Shown here one piece after another: positions 45,076 through 53,300 of a stretch of DNA of 64,000 nt (positions are counted from its first letter, which is position 1; each line of letters starts with the position of its first letter). The position numbers were made by a program, and so were the translations under genes. The DNA is from VXNE01 sp965203615 (GTDB lineage: Bacteria; Pseudomonadota; Gammaproteobacteria; Pseudomonadales; Azotimanducaceae): NCBI GenBank assembly GCA_965203615.1, contig OZ241900.1:3596001-3660000 (forward strand), written 5' to 3'. Below the pieces are notes generated by a model. The model ran no database searches, had not been told where the DNA came from, and saw only the letters and a list, made by a program, of their open reading frames with translations.

Positions 45076-45509
45076 TCGCTATCGACACGAACCTGCTCGT
45101 CTACGCGCATCGCCCGGAGATGCCCTTCCACGAGCGCGCCCGCGAGGTGCTGACCGGCGCGGTGGACGGAGCAGAACCCGTGTCAGTTCCCTGGCCGTGC
45201 GTCCACGAGTTTCTGGCGGTCGTCTCGAACCCGAGGATCTTCAGGGATCCGACGCCGATGGGTGTGGCGCTGGATGCCGTTGGACGGCTCCTCGACAGTC
45301 TGGGCGGGGGCTTCCTAGCCGAGGGAGAAGGCTACCTGCCCACCCTCGACCGAATCTCCCGGCCCGCGCTCCTGCAAGGGGCTGTCGTGCACGACGCCCG
45401 GATTGCGGCGCTTTGCCTGTACCACGGCGTGCGCGTGCTCTGGTCAGCAGATCGCGATTTCTCGCGATTCCCCGACCTGGCGGTGGCCAACCCGCTTCCT
45501 GCGGATTGA
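45072..45509 (+). CDS. vapC: VapC-type PIN-domain toxin (ribonuclease)
   Basis: 145 residues from GTG 45072. PIN-domain acidic residues are Asp5 (IAIDTNLLVY), the Glu in PCVHEFLAV, Asp in VVHDARIAALCLYHG and Asp in WSADRDFSRF, so the magnesium site is complete. VapC toxins cleave tRNA or rRNA in the absence of VapB. The complete motif set argues for an active toxin. It sits 1.2 kb from a tRNA-Leu gene in a stretch that also holds decayed toxin-antitoxin pieces. Confidence 0.87.
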   Translation: MIAIDTNLLVYAHRPEMPFHERAREVLTGAVDGAEPVSVPWPCVHEFLAVVSNPRIFRDPTPMGVALDAVGRLLDSLGGGFLAEGEGYLPTLDRISRPALLQGAVVHDARIAALCLYHGVRVLWSADRDFSRFPDLAVANPLPAD

Positions 45510-45691
45510 CCGCATCGGAATATCGCGGGGGCCATGAACCGCATTGCGCGCCGGATCCGGGGCGAGGAAGGCCGAGACGCGAGACGTCCGAAATGAATAT
45601 GCTGGCGACGGCGTCACGCTCGCCCCGGATGTCCGCGCCAAAAGCCTCAACGACATGCCATCAATGGGGACGGAAGTGAGCTTTACGGACC

Positions 45692-45927
45692 CTAAACGAC
45701 AATACCGCGATTGAGTAACACCCCCTTGCTGGATACTTCAGTATCTTCGGGAACCCGCGCTTCGGCGACATTGGCGGAGATCGTCTCCGTGCTCATGCAG
45801 CGGGGATGTGAAGAAGGGTGGGATGGGTTAGCAGCGGGAAAAGTACCTGTTGCTCGACATCGGCTTCGGTGGCTTGGGCGGGAACTGACGACAAAGGTAA
45901 AGTCTGGCTGTACTCGTCTTGGCTCAT
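45692..45927 (-). pseudogene. remnant of a larger gene, possibly a restriction-type N terminus
   Basis: A 44-codon frame from ATG 45927 to TGA 45793 contains the gene-like segment EADVEQQVLFPLLTHPTLLH. That is reminiscent of the N terminus of some type I restriction HsdR-related proteins, but I am not certain. A second short frame of 34 codons (45796 to 45692) overlaps it by ATGA. Both stop early. Further upstream on the plus-coordinate side, EAFGADIRGERDAV (about 45590-45650, minus strand) looks like another fragment. I read this as a frameshifted, truncated gene. Nothing else is visible in the gene-poor stretch 45510-46042. Confidence 0.3.
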
Positions 45928-46042
45928 GATGGGGCGTCGATTATGGGCGGCGGTTCATTGAAGGGTGTTTGGAGTAGCGGCGGCAAGGACTCAGTCTGTA
46001 GGAGTACCCATTGGTTGTTCGACCGGAGGCGATAGACATGCA

Positions 46043-46267
46043 CTATGACCACCTTTTTGCCAGCTTCTGATCTAAGATGCCCGCCGAGTGGTTGCGGATC
46101 AAACGACTTTGGCTAGCAAGGGTTCGATTGGGCGGCAGCGCATCGAATCCGCTATCTGCGGCGAGGCCGAGAAGGAAACGGATTCCGATGCTGGCCTGTC
46201 CCTCGAAAGCGGCATGAAAGGACATCCGTGGAGGCTGCGGCACGGACTCGTCAAGCAGCAGCCTGAT
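46043..46267 (-). pseudogene. degenerate DUF5615 PIN-like toxin, partner of the DUF433 gene
   Basis: In the frame right after the DUF433 stop, the sequence reads IRLLLDESVP, the typical N terminus of DUF5615 PIN-like toxins. After a short unrelated stretch it resumes at LLGLAADSGFDAL, close to their central motif, then loses similarity. No ATG/GTG start precedes IRLLLDE; a perfect 16-bp palindrome (46270-46285) occupies the place. The product would be ~74 codons instead of ~110-120. I infer internal deletion and loss of start. Confidence 0.45.
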
Positions 46268-46285
46268 CCCGCTCGCCGGCGAGCG

Positions 46286-46474
46286 TCACCTCGGCATTTT
46301 CAGCACCGCGATGGCTTGATCCCGGGATACTGAAGGGAAGTCCTGAAGGAATTCCTCGAGCCGACCGCCCGCTTCCAGGTACTCCATGAGTATGCGCACC
46401 GGGACCCTCGTGCGGGCGAACACCGGGGTGCCTCCAAGGATGTCCGGATTCCTGTCTATCGGTCCGTCGCTCAC
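46286..46474 (-). CDS. DUF433 antitoxin-like protein
   Basis: The core NPDILGGTPVFARTRVPVRILMEY and the tail EEFLQDFPSVSRDQAIAVL match DUF433, a small helical family usually paired with DUF5615 PIN-like toxins. GTG 46474 is placed a few residues before the conserved NPDILGG; ATG 46588 in frame would give 100 residues with a non-conserved N terminus. The downstream toxin is decayed, so this may be an orphan antitoxin. Confidence 0.55.
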   Translation of the reverse strand: MSDGPIDRNPDILGGTPVFARTRVPVRILMEYLEAGGRLEEFLQDFPSVSRDQAIAVLKMPR

Positions 46475-46682
46475 GGTCGTCACTGTCGCAGTAGTCGGCG
46501 CGGCATTTGGATTCCCTTGGCGACAGGCTAGTCGTTGGGCGAAGAAGTGCAACCGGTCGGCAGCGCTTTTCGCAGACCGTCCGAGCATCCTCCCGCAACG
46601 TACGCTCGATTGACGACGGCCCCTGTGCGCGGCCCGCCACGCCGGAACGAGACGAACGGGAACGGCGTGAAACGAGAATTCC

Positions 46683-46769
46683 TGGTGCCTGGGGAGAGAC
46701 TCGAACTCTCACAGGGTTGCCCCTACCAGATTTTGAGTCTGGCGCGTCTACCAATTTCGCCACCCAGGC
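46683..46769 (-). tRNA. tRNA-Leu (anticodon CAA)
   Basis: Minus-strand cloverleaf: acceptor GCCTGGG (46769-46763) pairs with the 3' strand ending CCCAGGC, followed by ACCA encoded in the DNA. The D arm contains TGGTAGACGCG, the anticodon stem CCAGA/TCTGG encloses CTCAAAA so the anticodon is CAA (reads UUG), a long class II variable arm follows, and the T loop is GTTCGAGTC. The CCA end is genomically encoded (46683-46686 region). Confidence 0.95.
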
Positions 46770-46787
46770 GCGAAGCGGGCGGCCGGC

Positions 46788-46816
46788 AATGTATCTGCGC
46801 CCCGCGCCGGGGTCAA
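46788..46816 (-). promoter_or_regulatory. sigma-70 promoter of tRNA-Leu
   Basis: On the minus strand, TTGACC (46811-46816) and TACATT (46788-46793) are separated by exactly 17 bases. A GC-rich discriminator follows (CCGGCCGCCCGC), as expected for a stringently controlled stable-RNA promoter. It lies about 19 bases upstream of the tRNA 5' end. Confidence 0.7.
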
Positions 46817-47011
46817 CGCCGACGCGCCGGGTGCGGGTCTGAAGGACCCCCGGCGGCTGCGGTCACATCGGCCCGATCGCGAACGACGCTGGACCAGGAC
46901 TCTTCGAGCCCATGCGCCCGGCCGACCGCTTCGCGTTTTCGGGGCCGCCGTCAGCCTGCGGTAAGCTGGTCGGGACACGATTGGGCCGGATCGACGACTG
47001 GGAGCAGGACC

Positions 47012-48517
47012 GTGCGTGCAAACGGACACAAGATCATCCTGATGGCCGCAACTTTCTGGTTCGGCGGCCAGCTTGCCGCGGACGAGATGAGCTTTCCGGA
47101 GATCCTCGATCCGGGCATTCCCGGCACGCCGAAGCTCGGTGAGCCGATCCTCGTCACGGGATCCACCGGGCCCATCCTGACGGAAAAGCACGGTCTGGCC
47201 GCCCCCGCGCTATGGGACTGGAACGGCGACGGCAAGCGTGACCTCCTGGTCGGGGAGTTCGAAACGAACTCGGGGGAGGACTTCCCGATGGGCGCGGACG
47301 GTTCGACCATCCGTGTCTATCTCAACGTCGGCACCGACGGGGACCCGAAGTTCAGCGATGCGTTCGAGTGGGCGCGGGACACGGAAGACACCATCATGGA
47401 AGTTCCGCAGTGGTGCTGCATCGGCTTCACGCCGCAGTTCTACGACCTCGACGCCGACGGCCACCTCGACATGATCACCGGCCAGTACCATCCCGGCGAA
47501 GTGACCTGGTTCCGGGGCACCGGCGACGGTTTCCAGCCGGGCGAGGCGCTGCCCCAGGAGGGCGACCCCGCGGCGAACGGACTGCCCGGGTTCGGCGACT
47601 ACGATGGCGAACCGGGTGACATCGGCACCTTCGACTACTGGGTCTACAGCTCCGCGAGTTTCGGCGACCTGGACGGCGACGGTGACTACGACCTGGTCGT
47701 CGGAGGCACTGGAGGGCTCCGTATCAGCGAGAACGTCGGCGGTCCCGGGCGGCCCAGCTTCGCCGCGCGTGAACTCCTGCTCGACCTCGAAGGGAATCCC
47801 CTCAGGATTCTCGACCGCGTCATGCAGAGGCCGGACGACCTGCCCGCCGCATACCTTTCACCCCCGGACGGCGACGGCAAAGGCAGTCCGCTGGTCGTCG
47901 ACTGGAACGAGGACGGTGTTCTCGACCTGCTGGTGACGGGCGCCTACCGTCATCCGGCCAGCCACGCCGTCACCTTTTTCCAGGGTGTGAAGACCGACGA
48001 CGGTGTCCGGTTCCGCCCCGGCATCGACCTGTTGCCGACTGCGGACGGCGCCAAGGCGCTGCCCGGCAGCGGGCAGCGCGTCTACGTCGAGGATTGGAAC
48101 CGCGACGGCGTCAAGGACCTGGTGATCGGCGCCAGCGTCGCGACGGTGAACGGAGGCGAGTTCAGCGACGAACTCTCGTGGGAGTGGGAGCATACGAACG
48201 AGGTCGAGAGCGCCGGCAAGGATCCCGGCCGCTACCCGCCGAGGGAACGGCCCACCGAAGAGTCCATGGATCGGTACGGCATGCGGGAGCAGATGGGCGA
48301 GGAGGCGTACCTGGAAATGGTCAAGATGAACCAGGACTACTGGGACGACACGATCGGCCGACTATACGAAGAGGGCAAGGCGTACTGGCTGACCATGCGG
48401 CACCAGGGCCGGGTCTACGTCATGCTGGGCGAGCGCCGCGAGACGGAGCAGGAGACCGGCCAGCCAACTGCGGGTGCGCGCGACCCGTCGGTCACGGCGC
48501 TCGCCGTTCAGCCCTAA
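47012..48517 (+). CDS. exported FG-GAP/VCBS-repeat protein without UnbV domain
   Basis: 501 residues from GTG 47012, preceded by GGAGCAGGA and giving a signal peptide (IILMAATFWFGGQLAA). Upstream the frame runs open over the tRNA antisense and is not coding. FG-GAP-type loops are seen as LWDWNGDGKRDLLVG, YDLDADGHLDMITG, DLDGDGDYDLVVG, DWNEDGVLDLLVTG and DWNRDGVKDLVIG. A Cys pair appears in PQWCCIGF. The C-terminal ~100 residues are helical and charged, ending in a strand (RVYVMLGERRETE). There is no ASPIC/UnbV domain and no lipobox, unlike the two copies at 16037 and 21100. It probably binds an extracellular partner; the role is unknown. Confidence 0.83.
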   Translation: MRANGHKIILMAATFWFGGQLAADEMSFPEILDPGIPGTPKLGEPILVTGSTGPILTEKHGLAAPALWDWNGDGKRDLLVGEFETNSGEDFPMGADGSTIRVYLNVGTDGDPKFSDAFEWARDTEDTIMEVPQWCCIGFTPQFYDLDADGHLDMITGQYHPGEVTWFRGTGDGFQPGEALPQEGDPAANGLPGFGDYDGEPGDIGTFDYWVYSSASFGDLDGDGDYDLVVGGTGGLRISENVGGPGRPSFAARELLLDLEGNPLRILDRVMQRPDDLPAAYLSPPDGDGKGSPLVVDWNEDGVLDLLVTGAYRHPASHAVTFFQGVKTDDGVRFRPGIDLLPTADGAKALPGSGQRVYVEDWNRDGVKDLVIGASVATVNGGEFSDELSWEWEHTNEVESAGKDPGRYPPRERPTEESMDRYGMREQMGEEAYLEMVKMNQDYWDDTIGRLYEEGKAYWLTMRHQGRVYVMLGERRETEQETGQPTAGARDPSVTALAVQP

Positions 48518-48535
48518 CCCTCGAGATTGCGAAGC

Positions 48536-48565
48536 CAAAACCAGCGGGTCGACTGACCCGCTGGT
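48536..48565 (-). terminator. rho-independent terminator of the 48.6-55.1 kb minus-strand operon
   Basis: ACCAGCGGGTC (48540-48550) and GACCCGCTGGT (48555-48565) form a perfect 11-bp stem with a 4-base loop. Read on the minus strand the stem is followed by TTTT (48537-48540). It sits 80 bases past the flavoprotein stop, between convergent genes. Confidence 0.75.
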
Positions 48566-48644
48566 CCGGTCATCAAGTTCAGAATGCGACCTCCCCCGGT
48601 ACGTCCGTGCGCCGACCAACCGCAAACGCGCTCTCCCGGTCCCG

Positions 48645-50654
48645 TCACAGGGCCTGGCACAGGCGTCGCGAGTCGAATATCGCGCAATGGATGTCCCTCG
48701 ACGATACGGCATCGCCCACCTTGTATAGCTCGAAGCCCCCTCCGGGATCGTCCGTCACCTGCGGCAGGCTGGCCAGCAGTCTGTCCAGGTCGACCGCCCC
48801 GTCGTTGCACGACGCCGCCTTGAGTTCCTCGAACAGACCGTCGACCGGTACCGTGCCGTGCTCCACCACGACCTGGTCGGTTCGGCGTTCTTCGATCTTC
48901 CCGGTGAGTTCGTTTGCGAACACCGCGCGCAGCCGAGCGCCGTCGCGCTCGACCTTCCGCAGCCGCAGGTCCGGGGTCAGGGTCACGCCCTTCTGGTAGA
49001 AGTGCTGTAGATAGACCGGGTAGTTGCAGTAGCCCGACCGCTCGGCCGCGTGGTGGCCGCGAAAGGCGAGTTCGACATCGGCTCCCCGGTCGGCCAGCAC
49101 TTCGGCGCACGATGCGCCCGCGTGGTCTCCGAGTTCGTCGTAGATGAGCACGTTGTCCGCGACCGGGGCGCGGCCCGCCAGGATGTCCCAGACGCTGTCG
49201 CAGTGTTCGTGACCGTCCAGCCATTCGAGATCCGGGAGGCCGCCGGTGGCGACGATGACGACGTCCGGGCGAAGCGCGACGACGGCATCCCGATCGGCCC
49301 GCGTCGACAGCCGGACATCCACACCCAGGTGCGCTATCTCGCGTCCCAGCCAGTCGGTGACGCCACCGATCTCGCGCCTCCAGTCCGCGCTCGCCGCCAG
49401 CGCGACCTGGCCGCCGAGTCGGCCGGTGGCTTCGAACAGCACGACCTCATGGCCCCGGCAGGCGCTGATTCGCGCGGCTTCGAGACCCGCCGGTCCGCCG
49501 CCGGCGACGACCACGCGTTTGCGGGCGGGTGCGACGGCCGTTTCGTGGGGAAGGGATTTTTCGCGTCCCGTCGAGGGGTTGTGGATGCAGTAGCGGTGGT
49601 CCATGCAGAAGGTCGCGCCGACGCACGGACGAATGCGGTCTTCCTCGCCGGCTTCGATCTTGCGGACGATGTGCGGGTCGGCGATGTGGGCGCGCGTCAT
49701 GCCGACCATGTCGACGATGCCCTCGCGAATGGCGCGGCGCGCGGTCGCCGCGTCGACGATGCGGCAGGCGTGAAACGTCGGCAGCGACAGGTCCCGCGTG
49801 AACGCCTGCACGCGGTCCAGGTACGTCGCGGGCGGGCGGGACATCCCCGGCATCAGGTCGATGTAGTCGAGTTCGGTGTCGACGCGGCCGAAATTGAGGT
49901 TGAGAAAATCGACGAGACCCGACTGCTCGTGAATCTGCGCGATCTCGAGACAGTCGTCTTTCGACAGCCCACCCTCGAGATTCTGGTCGATCGCGATGCG
50001 TATGCCGACGATGAAGTCGTCGCCGGCCCGGCGGCGGACCTCTTCCAGCACCATGAACCCGAAACGCAGCCGGTTTTCGAGCGAGCCCCCGAATTCGTCG
50101 GTGCGCGTGTTCCAGGCCGGCGACCAGAACTGTTCGGGCAGGTGCGCCTGGCCGACGACTTCGCAGCCGTCCAGGCCGCCTTCCCGGCATCGCCGCGCGG
50201 CCTCGCCGTACGCGGCGACGATGCGGTCGATGTCGGCGCGGTCCATGACCTTCGGGAATCCGCCGTCGACCTCGCGGGTACGCGAAGCGGACACGGTTGG
50301 CAACCAGTCGAACGCCCGCGTCCTGGCGCGGCGGCCCAGGTGCGTGATCTGGCACATCAGCGCACAGTCGTATCGGTGGATCCGCTCGGCGAACCGTCGA
50401 AAGTGCGGGACGATGGAATCGTCGCTCAGGACATGCACGCCGGAGGACGTCGCCGAGTCCGGCGCGACGGCCGACGAACCGCCGAACATGGTCATCGCGA
50501 TGCCGCCCTTCGCCTTCTCCTCATGGTATAGCTGCTCGCGTTCCATCGGTGCGCCATCGACCGCGTACAGCATCGTGTGGCTGGTGCTCATGATGCGGTT
50601 CTTGAGCGTCAGGTGCCCGAGCCTGAATGGCTGCAGCAATGGATCCGGGGTCAT
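48645..50654 (-). CDS. NADH:flavin oxidoreductase (Old Yellow Enzyme / FAD fusion, DgcA or dienoyl-CoA-reductase type)
   Basis: 669 residues: an FMN TIM barrel (LKNRIMSTSHTMLY; CQITHLGRR; HLPEQFWSPAWNTRTDEFGGSLENR split across 171-195), a cysteine cluster C344-x5-C350-x5-C356 (CVGATFC, RYCIHNP), then an FAD/NAD domain with VVVAGGGPAGLEAA at 381-394 and VIVATGG. The cluster resembles that of dimethylglycine- and N-methylproline-demethylase relatives (CVGA-x-x-C then CIHN) but is shortened. Whether it binds 4Fe-4S is uncertain. It is the last gene of a coupled six-gene operon and probably demethylates or reduces a small substrate. Confidence 0.87.
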   Translation of the reverse strand: MTPDPLLQPFRLGHLTLKNRIMSTSHTMLYAVDGAPMEREQLYHEEKAKGGIAMTMFGGSSAVAPDSATSSGVHVLSDDSIVPHFRRFAERIHRYDCALMCQITHLGRRARTRAFDWLPTVSASRTREVDGGFPKVMDRADIDRIVAAYGEAARRCREGGLDGCEVVGQAHLPEQFWSPAWNTRTDEFGGSLENRLRFGFMVLEEVRRRAGDDFIVGIRIAIDQNLEGGLSKDDCLEIAQIHEQSGLVDFLNLNFGRVDTELDYIDLMPGMSRPPATYLDRVQAFTRDLSLPTFHACRIVDAATARRAIREGIVDMVGMTRAHIADPHIVRKIEAGEEDRIRPCVGATFCMDHRYCIHNPSTGREKSLPHETAVAPARKRVVVAGGGPAGLEAARISACRGHEVVLFEATGRLGGQVALAASADWRREIGGVTDWLGREIAHLGVDVRLSTRADRDAVVALRPDVVIVATGGLPDLEWLDGHEHCDSVWDILAGRAPVADNVLIYDELGDHAGASCAEVLADRGADVELAFRGHHAAERSGYCNYPVYLQHFYQKGVTLTPDLRLRKVERDGARLRAVFANELTGKIEERRTDQVVVEHGTVPVDGLFEELKAASCNDGAVDLDRLLASLPQVTDDPGGGFELYKVGDAVSSRDIHCAIFDSRRLCQAL

Positions 50655-50670
50655 GGCCGCGGAAACCGGG

Positions 50671-51273
50671 CTATCGGTACAGCCAGGCGTACAGGGCCAG
50701 CATCGGCTCGCGTCCGGGCCGCTTGCCCTCGGCGCCGCCGTACGGGCGGCAGATGACGCTCCCGGGCTCCATCCGTCGCCACGGATCGTCGCCGGATTTC
50801 CATTCGGGGGACCCGCCGATCACGAGAAAGACGCCCTCCGATTCGTAACTGGTCGGCGGATAGGTCACGCCGGGACCCAGCAGCAGCACGCCGAACGAGA
50901 TCTCGTCGCTGCCGGTCAGGCCGAGGCCGCTCCAGGCGTAGTTGTCCATGAACTCGGCACCCATGTTGCCGGCGTTGTAGCGGGGGTTCTGATCCCAGGT
51001 GAGCGCGGGCAGAAGCGGCCGGATCGCGGCTGCCACGGTGGCTGCCCCGCCGGATTCGGCCAGGTCGAGGGCCCGCTCGACGTGCCGGCAGCCGGGGAAT
51101 TGCCGCGGCTCGCCGGACTCGGGGTCGGGCCGCAGTCCCGCCATGAGCGACAGGACGCGCACGAGCTGTTCGCCGCCGGCCGTGTCCTTCGCTTTCGCGG
51201 CCTGGGCTTCGAAAATACCGCGCACGGCATCGACCACGCGCATCGGCGACGCATCCATAGACATGCTATCCAT
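50671..51273 (-). CDS. DMSP-lyase-like cupin with lost metal ligands
   Basis: 200 residues. The C-terminal cupin follows the dimethylsulfoniopropionate lyase (DddQ/DddL-like) pattern: GVLLLGPGVTYPP, VFLVIGGSPEWKSGDDPWRRMEPGSV, then PMLALYAWLY. Family enzymes carry His/His/Glu/Tyr ligands after the Tyr-Pro and a His in the following strand. Here the segment reads YPPTSYESEGVF (138-149) and CRPYGGAEG, so none of the ligands is kept. It may be a non-catalytic or repurposed binding protein. ATG 51273 has GGGAGG upstream and overlaps the aldo/keto reductase stop by 8 bases. Confidence 0.65.
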   Translation of the reverse strand: MDSMSMDASPMRVVDAVRGIFEAQAAKAKDTAGGEQLVRVLSLMAGLRPDPESGEPRQFPGCRHVERALDLAESGGAATVAAAIRPLLPALTWDQNPRYNAGNMGAEFMDNYAWSGLGLTGSDEISFGVLLLGPGVTYPPTSYESEGVFLVIGGSPEWKSGDDPWRRMEPGSVICRPYGGAEGKRPGREPMLALYAWLYR

Positions 51274-52270
51274 CTGCTCCCTCCCGCCAGTAACGAGGCA
51301 TCGGTTCGGTGACGTAGTCGTTGATGACGTCGCGCGGCCTGTACAGCGCCTCCAGGTCCCGGATTTCGTCCGCCGTGAGGGCGAGATCGAGGGCCTCGAC
51401 GTTGTTCGCCACCTGCTCCACGGTGCTCGCGCCAAGAATGGGGCAACAGATGTCGTCCCTGGACAGAACCCACGCGATTGCGACGGCCGCCATCGTTGCG
51501 TCGTGCTCGCGGGCGACTGCCCTGACGCGCGCGCAGATCTCGCGATCCAGCGCATCGCCGTACATGCCGCTGAAATTGGCATCGGTCCGCGACCGGATCC
51601 TGTTGCTCGCCGAAAGCTGCCCCCGCGCCAGCGCGCTGAACGCGGTGACGGCAATACCCTGGTGGCGGCAGTAGGGCAGCATCTCGCGCTCTTCTTCGCG
51701 GTACAGCAGGTTGTACTGGCACTGCATGTTGACGAACCGGGTCCAGCCGTTGAGACGGGCCACATGGTTCATCTGCACGAATTGCCAGGCGAACATCGTC
51801 GACGCGCCGAGGTAGCGGACCTTGCCCGACCTGACGATGTCGTGCAGCGCCGCCATGGTCTCCTCGATCGGTGTTTCGGGGTCGAAGGCGTGGATGACGA
51901 GCAGGTCGATGTAGTCGGTCTTCATGCGGCGCAAGCTCGCGTCCACCGAAGCCAGCAGGTGCTTGCGCGACAGCCCGCGATCGTTGGGATCGTCGCTCAT
52001 CGCGTAGAACGCCTTCGTCGCCAGCACCAGGCTGTCGCGAGGCACCATCGAGGTGAGCGCTGAGGCGACGATGCGTTCGCTTTCGCCGGTGGAATACCAG
52101 TTCGCGGTATCGAAGAACGTGATGCCGAGATCCAGGCACTTCCCGAGCAATGGCCGCGACGCCGCCTCGTCCAGCACCCAGGGCTTCCACCGGCTCGAAC
52201 CGATGGTCATCGTGCCGAAGCACAGGCGGCTCACCTTGAGCCCGGTATTGCCGAAAGAAACGGTTTCCAT
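51266..52270 (-). CDS. aldo/keto reductase, operon copy B
   Basis: 334 residues of the AKR barrel: FGNTGLKVSRLCFGTMTIG, catalytic Tyr in FFDTANWYSTGESERI, Lys in VLATKAFYAMS and His in LLVIHAFDPETP, with the NADP-loop-like VEQVANNVEAL near the C terminus. It is very similar to the neighbouring copy A (22 bases upstream), so the pair is a tandem duplication. It is likely NADPH-dependent and acts on a carbonyl or sugar-like substrate of this operon. Confidence 0.9.
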   Translation of the reverse strand: METVSFGNTGLKVSRLCFGTMTIGSSRWKPWVLDEAASRPLLGKCLDLGITFFDTANWYSTGESERIVASALTSMVPRDSLVLATKAFYAMSDDPNDRGLSRKHLLASVDASLRRMKTDYIDLLVIHAFDPETPIEETMAALHDIVRSGKVRYLGASTMFAWQFVQMNHVARLNGWTRFVNMQCQYNLLYREEEREMLPYCRHQGIAVTAFSALARGQLSASNRIRSRTDANFSGMYGDALDREICARVRAVAREHDATMAAVAIAWVLSRDDICCPILGASTVEQVANNVEALDLALTADEIRDLEALYRPRDVINDYVTEPMPRYWREGADG

Positions 52271-52292
52271 ATCCCGATCCGGTTTCCCGTTC

Positions 52293-53300
52293 CTACGCCT
52301 GGCCCAGGACGCCGCCGAGGTGCCGCAGCGGCAGGTCTTCGACGTAGTCGTTGACGACGCCGCGCGGCCGGTACATTGCGTCCAGCGAGGAGATCTCTCC
52401 CGGCGTGAGCCGGAGGTTCAGCGCATCGACGTTGTTGTCTAGCTGTTCCGGGGTTGCCGCGCTGACGATCGGCGAACAGATCGCCGGCTTCGACAGGACC
52501 CAGGCAATGGCGACCCTGGCCATGGTCGTACCGTGCCGGTCGGCAATGCCACGTACGCGCTCGAGGATCTTCAGATCCAGCGCATCGCCGTAGTTTCGCT
52601 TGTAGTAGTCGTCCGTCTCGGAGCGGCGGGCGGCCTGGCCCGACAGCCAGCCGCGCGCCAGCGGGCTGAAGGTCGTGACGGCGATGCCCTGGTCCAGGCA
52701 GTACGGAATCATCTCGCGCTCTTCCTCGCGGTAGAGCAGGTTGTACTGGCACTGCATGTTGACGAACGGCGTCCAGCCGTTCTCCCGCGCGACGGCGTTC
52801 ATCTGCGCGAACTGCCAGGCCCACATGGTCGACGCGCCCAGGTAGCGCGCCTTGCCCGCCCGCACGATGTCATGCAGCGCCGCCATGGTCTCTTCCATGG
52901 GCGTGGCCGGATCGAATGCATGCACCATGAAGATGTCGACGTAATCGGTCCCGATACGCTTCAGGCTTTCGTCTATCGCCGAGAACAGGTGCTTTCGCGA
53001 CAGGCCCGCGTCGTTCGGGTCCGCGCTCATCGCGTAGCGTGCCTTGGTCGTGAGCACGAGCCGGTCCCGGGGGACCATCGACAGCAACGCCTTGCCCGCG
53101 ATGCGCTCGCTCTCGCCGGCGGAATACCAGTCCGCCAGGTCGAAGAACGTGATGCCGAGGTCGAGACAGCGCCGCAGCAGCGGAATCGCGTCCGCCTCGT
53201 CGAGCACCCAGGGCCTCCAGGCGCTGTTGCCGATACCCATGGTGCCGAAGCACAGCCTGCTGACCTTGAGGCCCGAACGTCCGAACGGAACCGTGTCCAT
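52293..53300 (-). CDS. aldo/keto reductase, operon copy A
   Basis: 335 residues, paralogous to copy B: FGRSGLKVSRLCFGTMGIG, catalytic Tyr in FFDLADWYSAGESERI, Lys in VLTTKARYAMS, His in FMVHAFDPATP. A WAWQFAQMNAVA segment is shared with copy B. The ATG is fused to the previous stop as TGATG, so it is translationally coupled to the unknown-family gene upstream. The open frame extends far upstream but that part is antisense shadow. Confidence 0.9.
   Translation of the reverse strand: MDTVPFGRSGLKVSRLCFGTMGIGNSAWRPWVLDEADAIPLLRRCLDLGITFFDLADWYSAGESERIAGKALLSMVPRDRLVLTTKARYAMSADPNDAGLSRKHLFSAIDESLKRIGTDYVDIFMVHAFDPATPMEETMAALHDIVRAGKARYLGASTMWAWQFAQMNAVARENGWTPFVNMQCQYNLLYREEEREMIPYCLDQGIAVTTFSPLARGWLSGQAARRSETDDYYKRNYGDALDLKILERVRGIADRHGTTMARVAIAWVLSKPAICSPIVSAATPEQLDNNVDALNLRLTPGEISSLDAMYRPRGVVNDYVEDLPLRHLGGVLGQA

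Noticed and set aside
45711..45929. Plus-strand 72-codon frame between VapC and the toxin remnants
   Set aside because: It starts with TTG without a ribosome site and shows no family features; the minus-strand remnants on the same DNA look more gene-like.
46535..47011. Extended N terminus of the third FG-GAP protein
   Set aside because: The frame runs antisense through the tRNA and its promoter; GTG 47012 gives a ribosome site and signal peptide.
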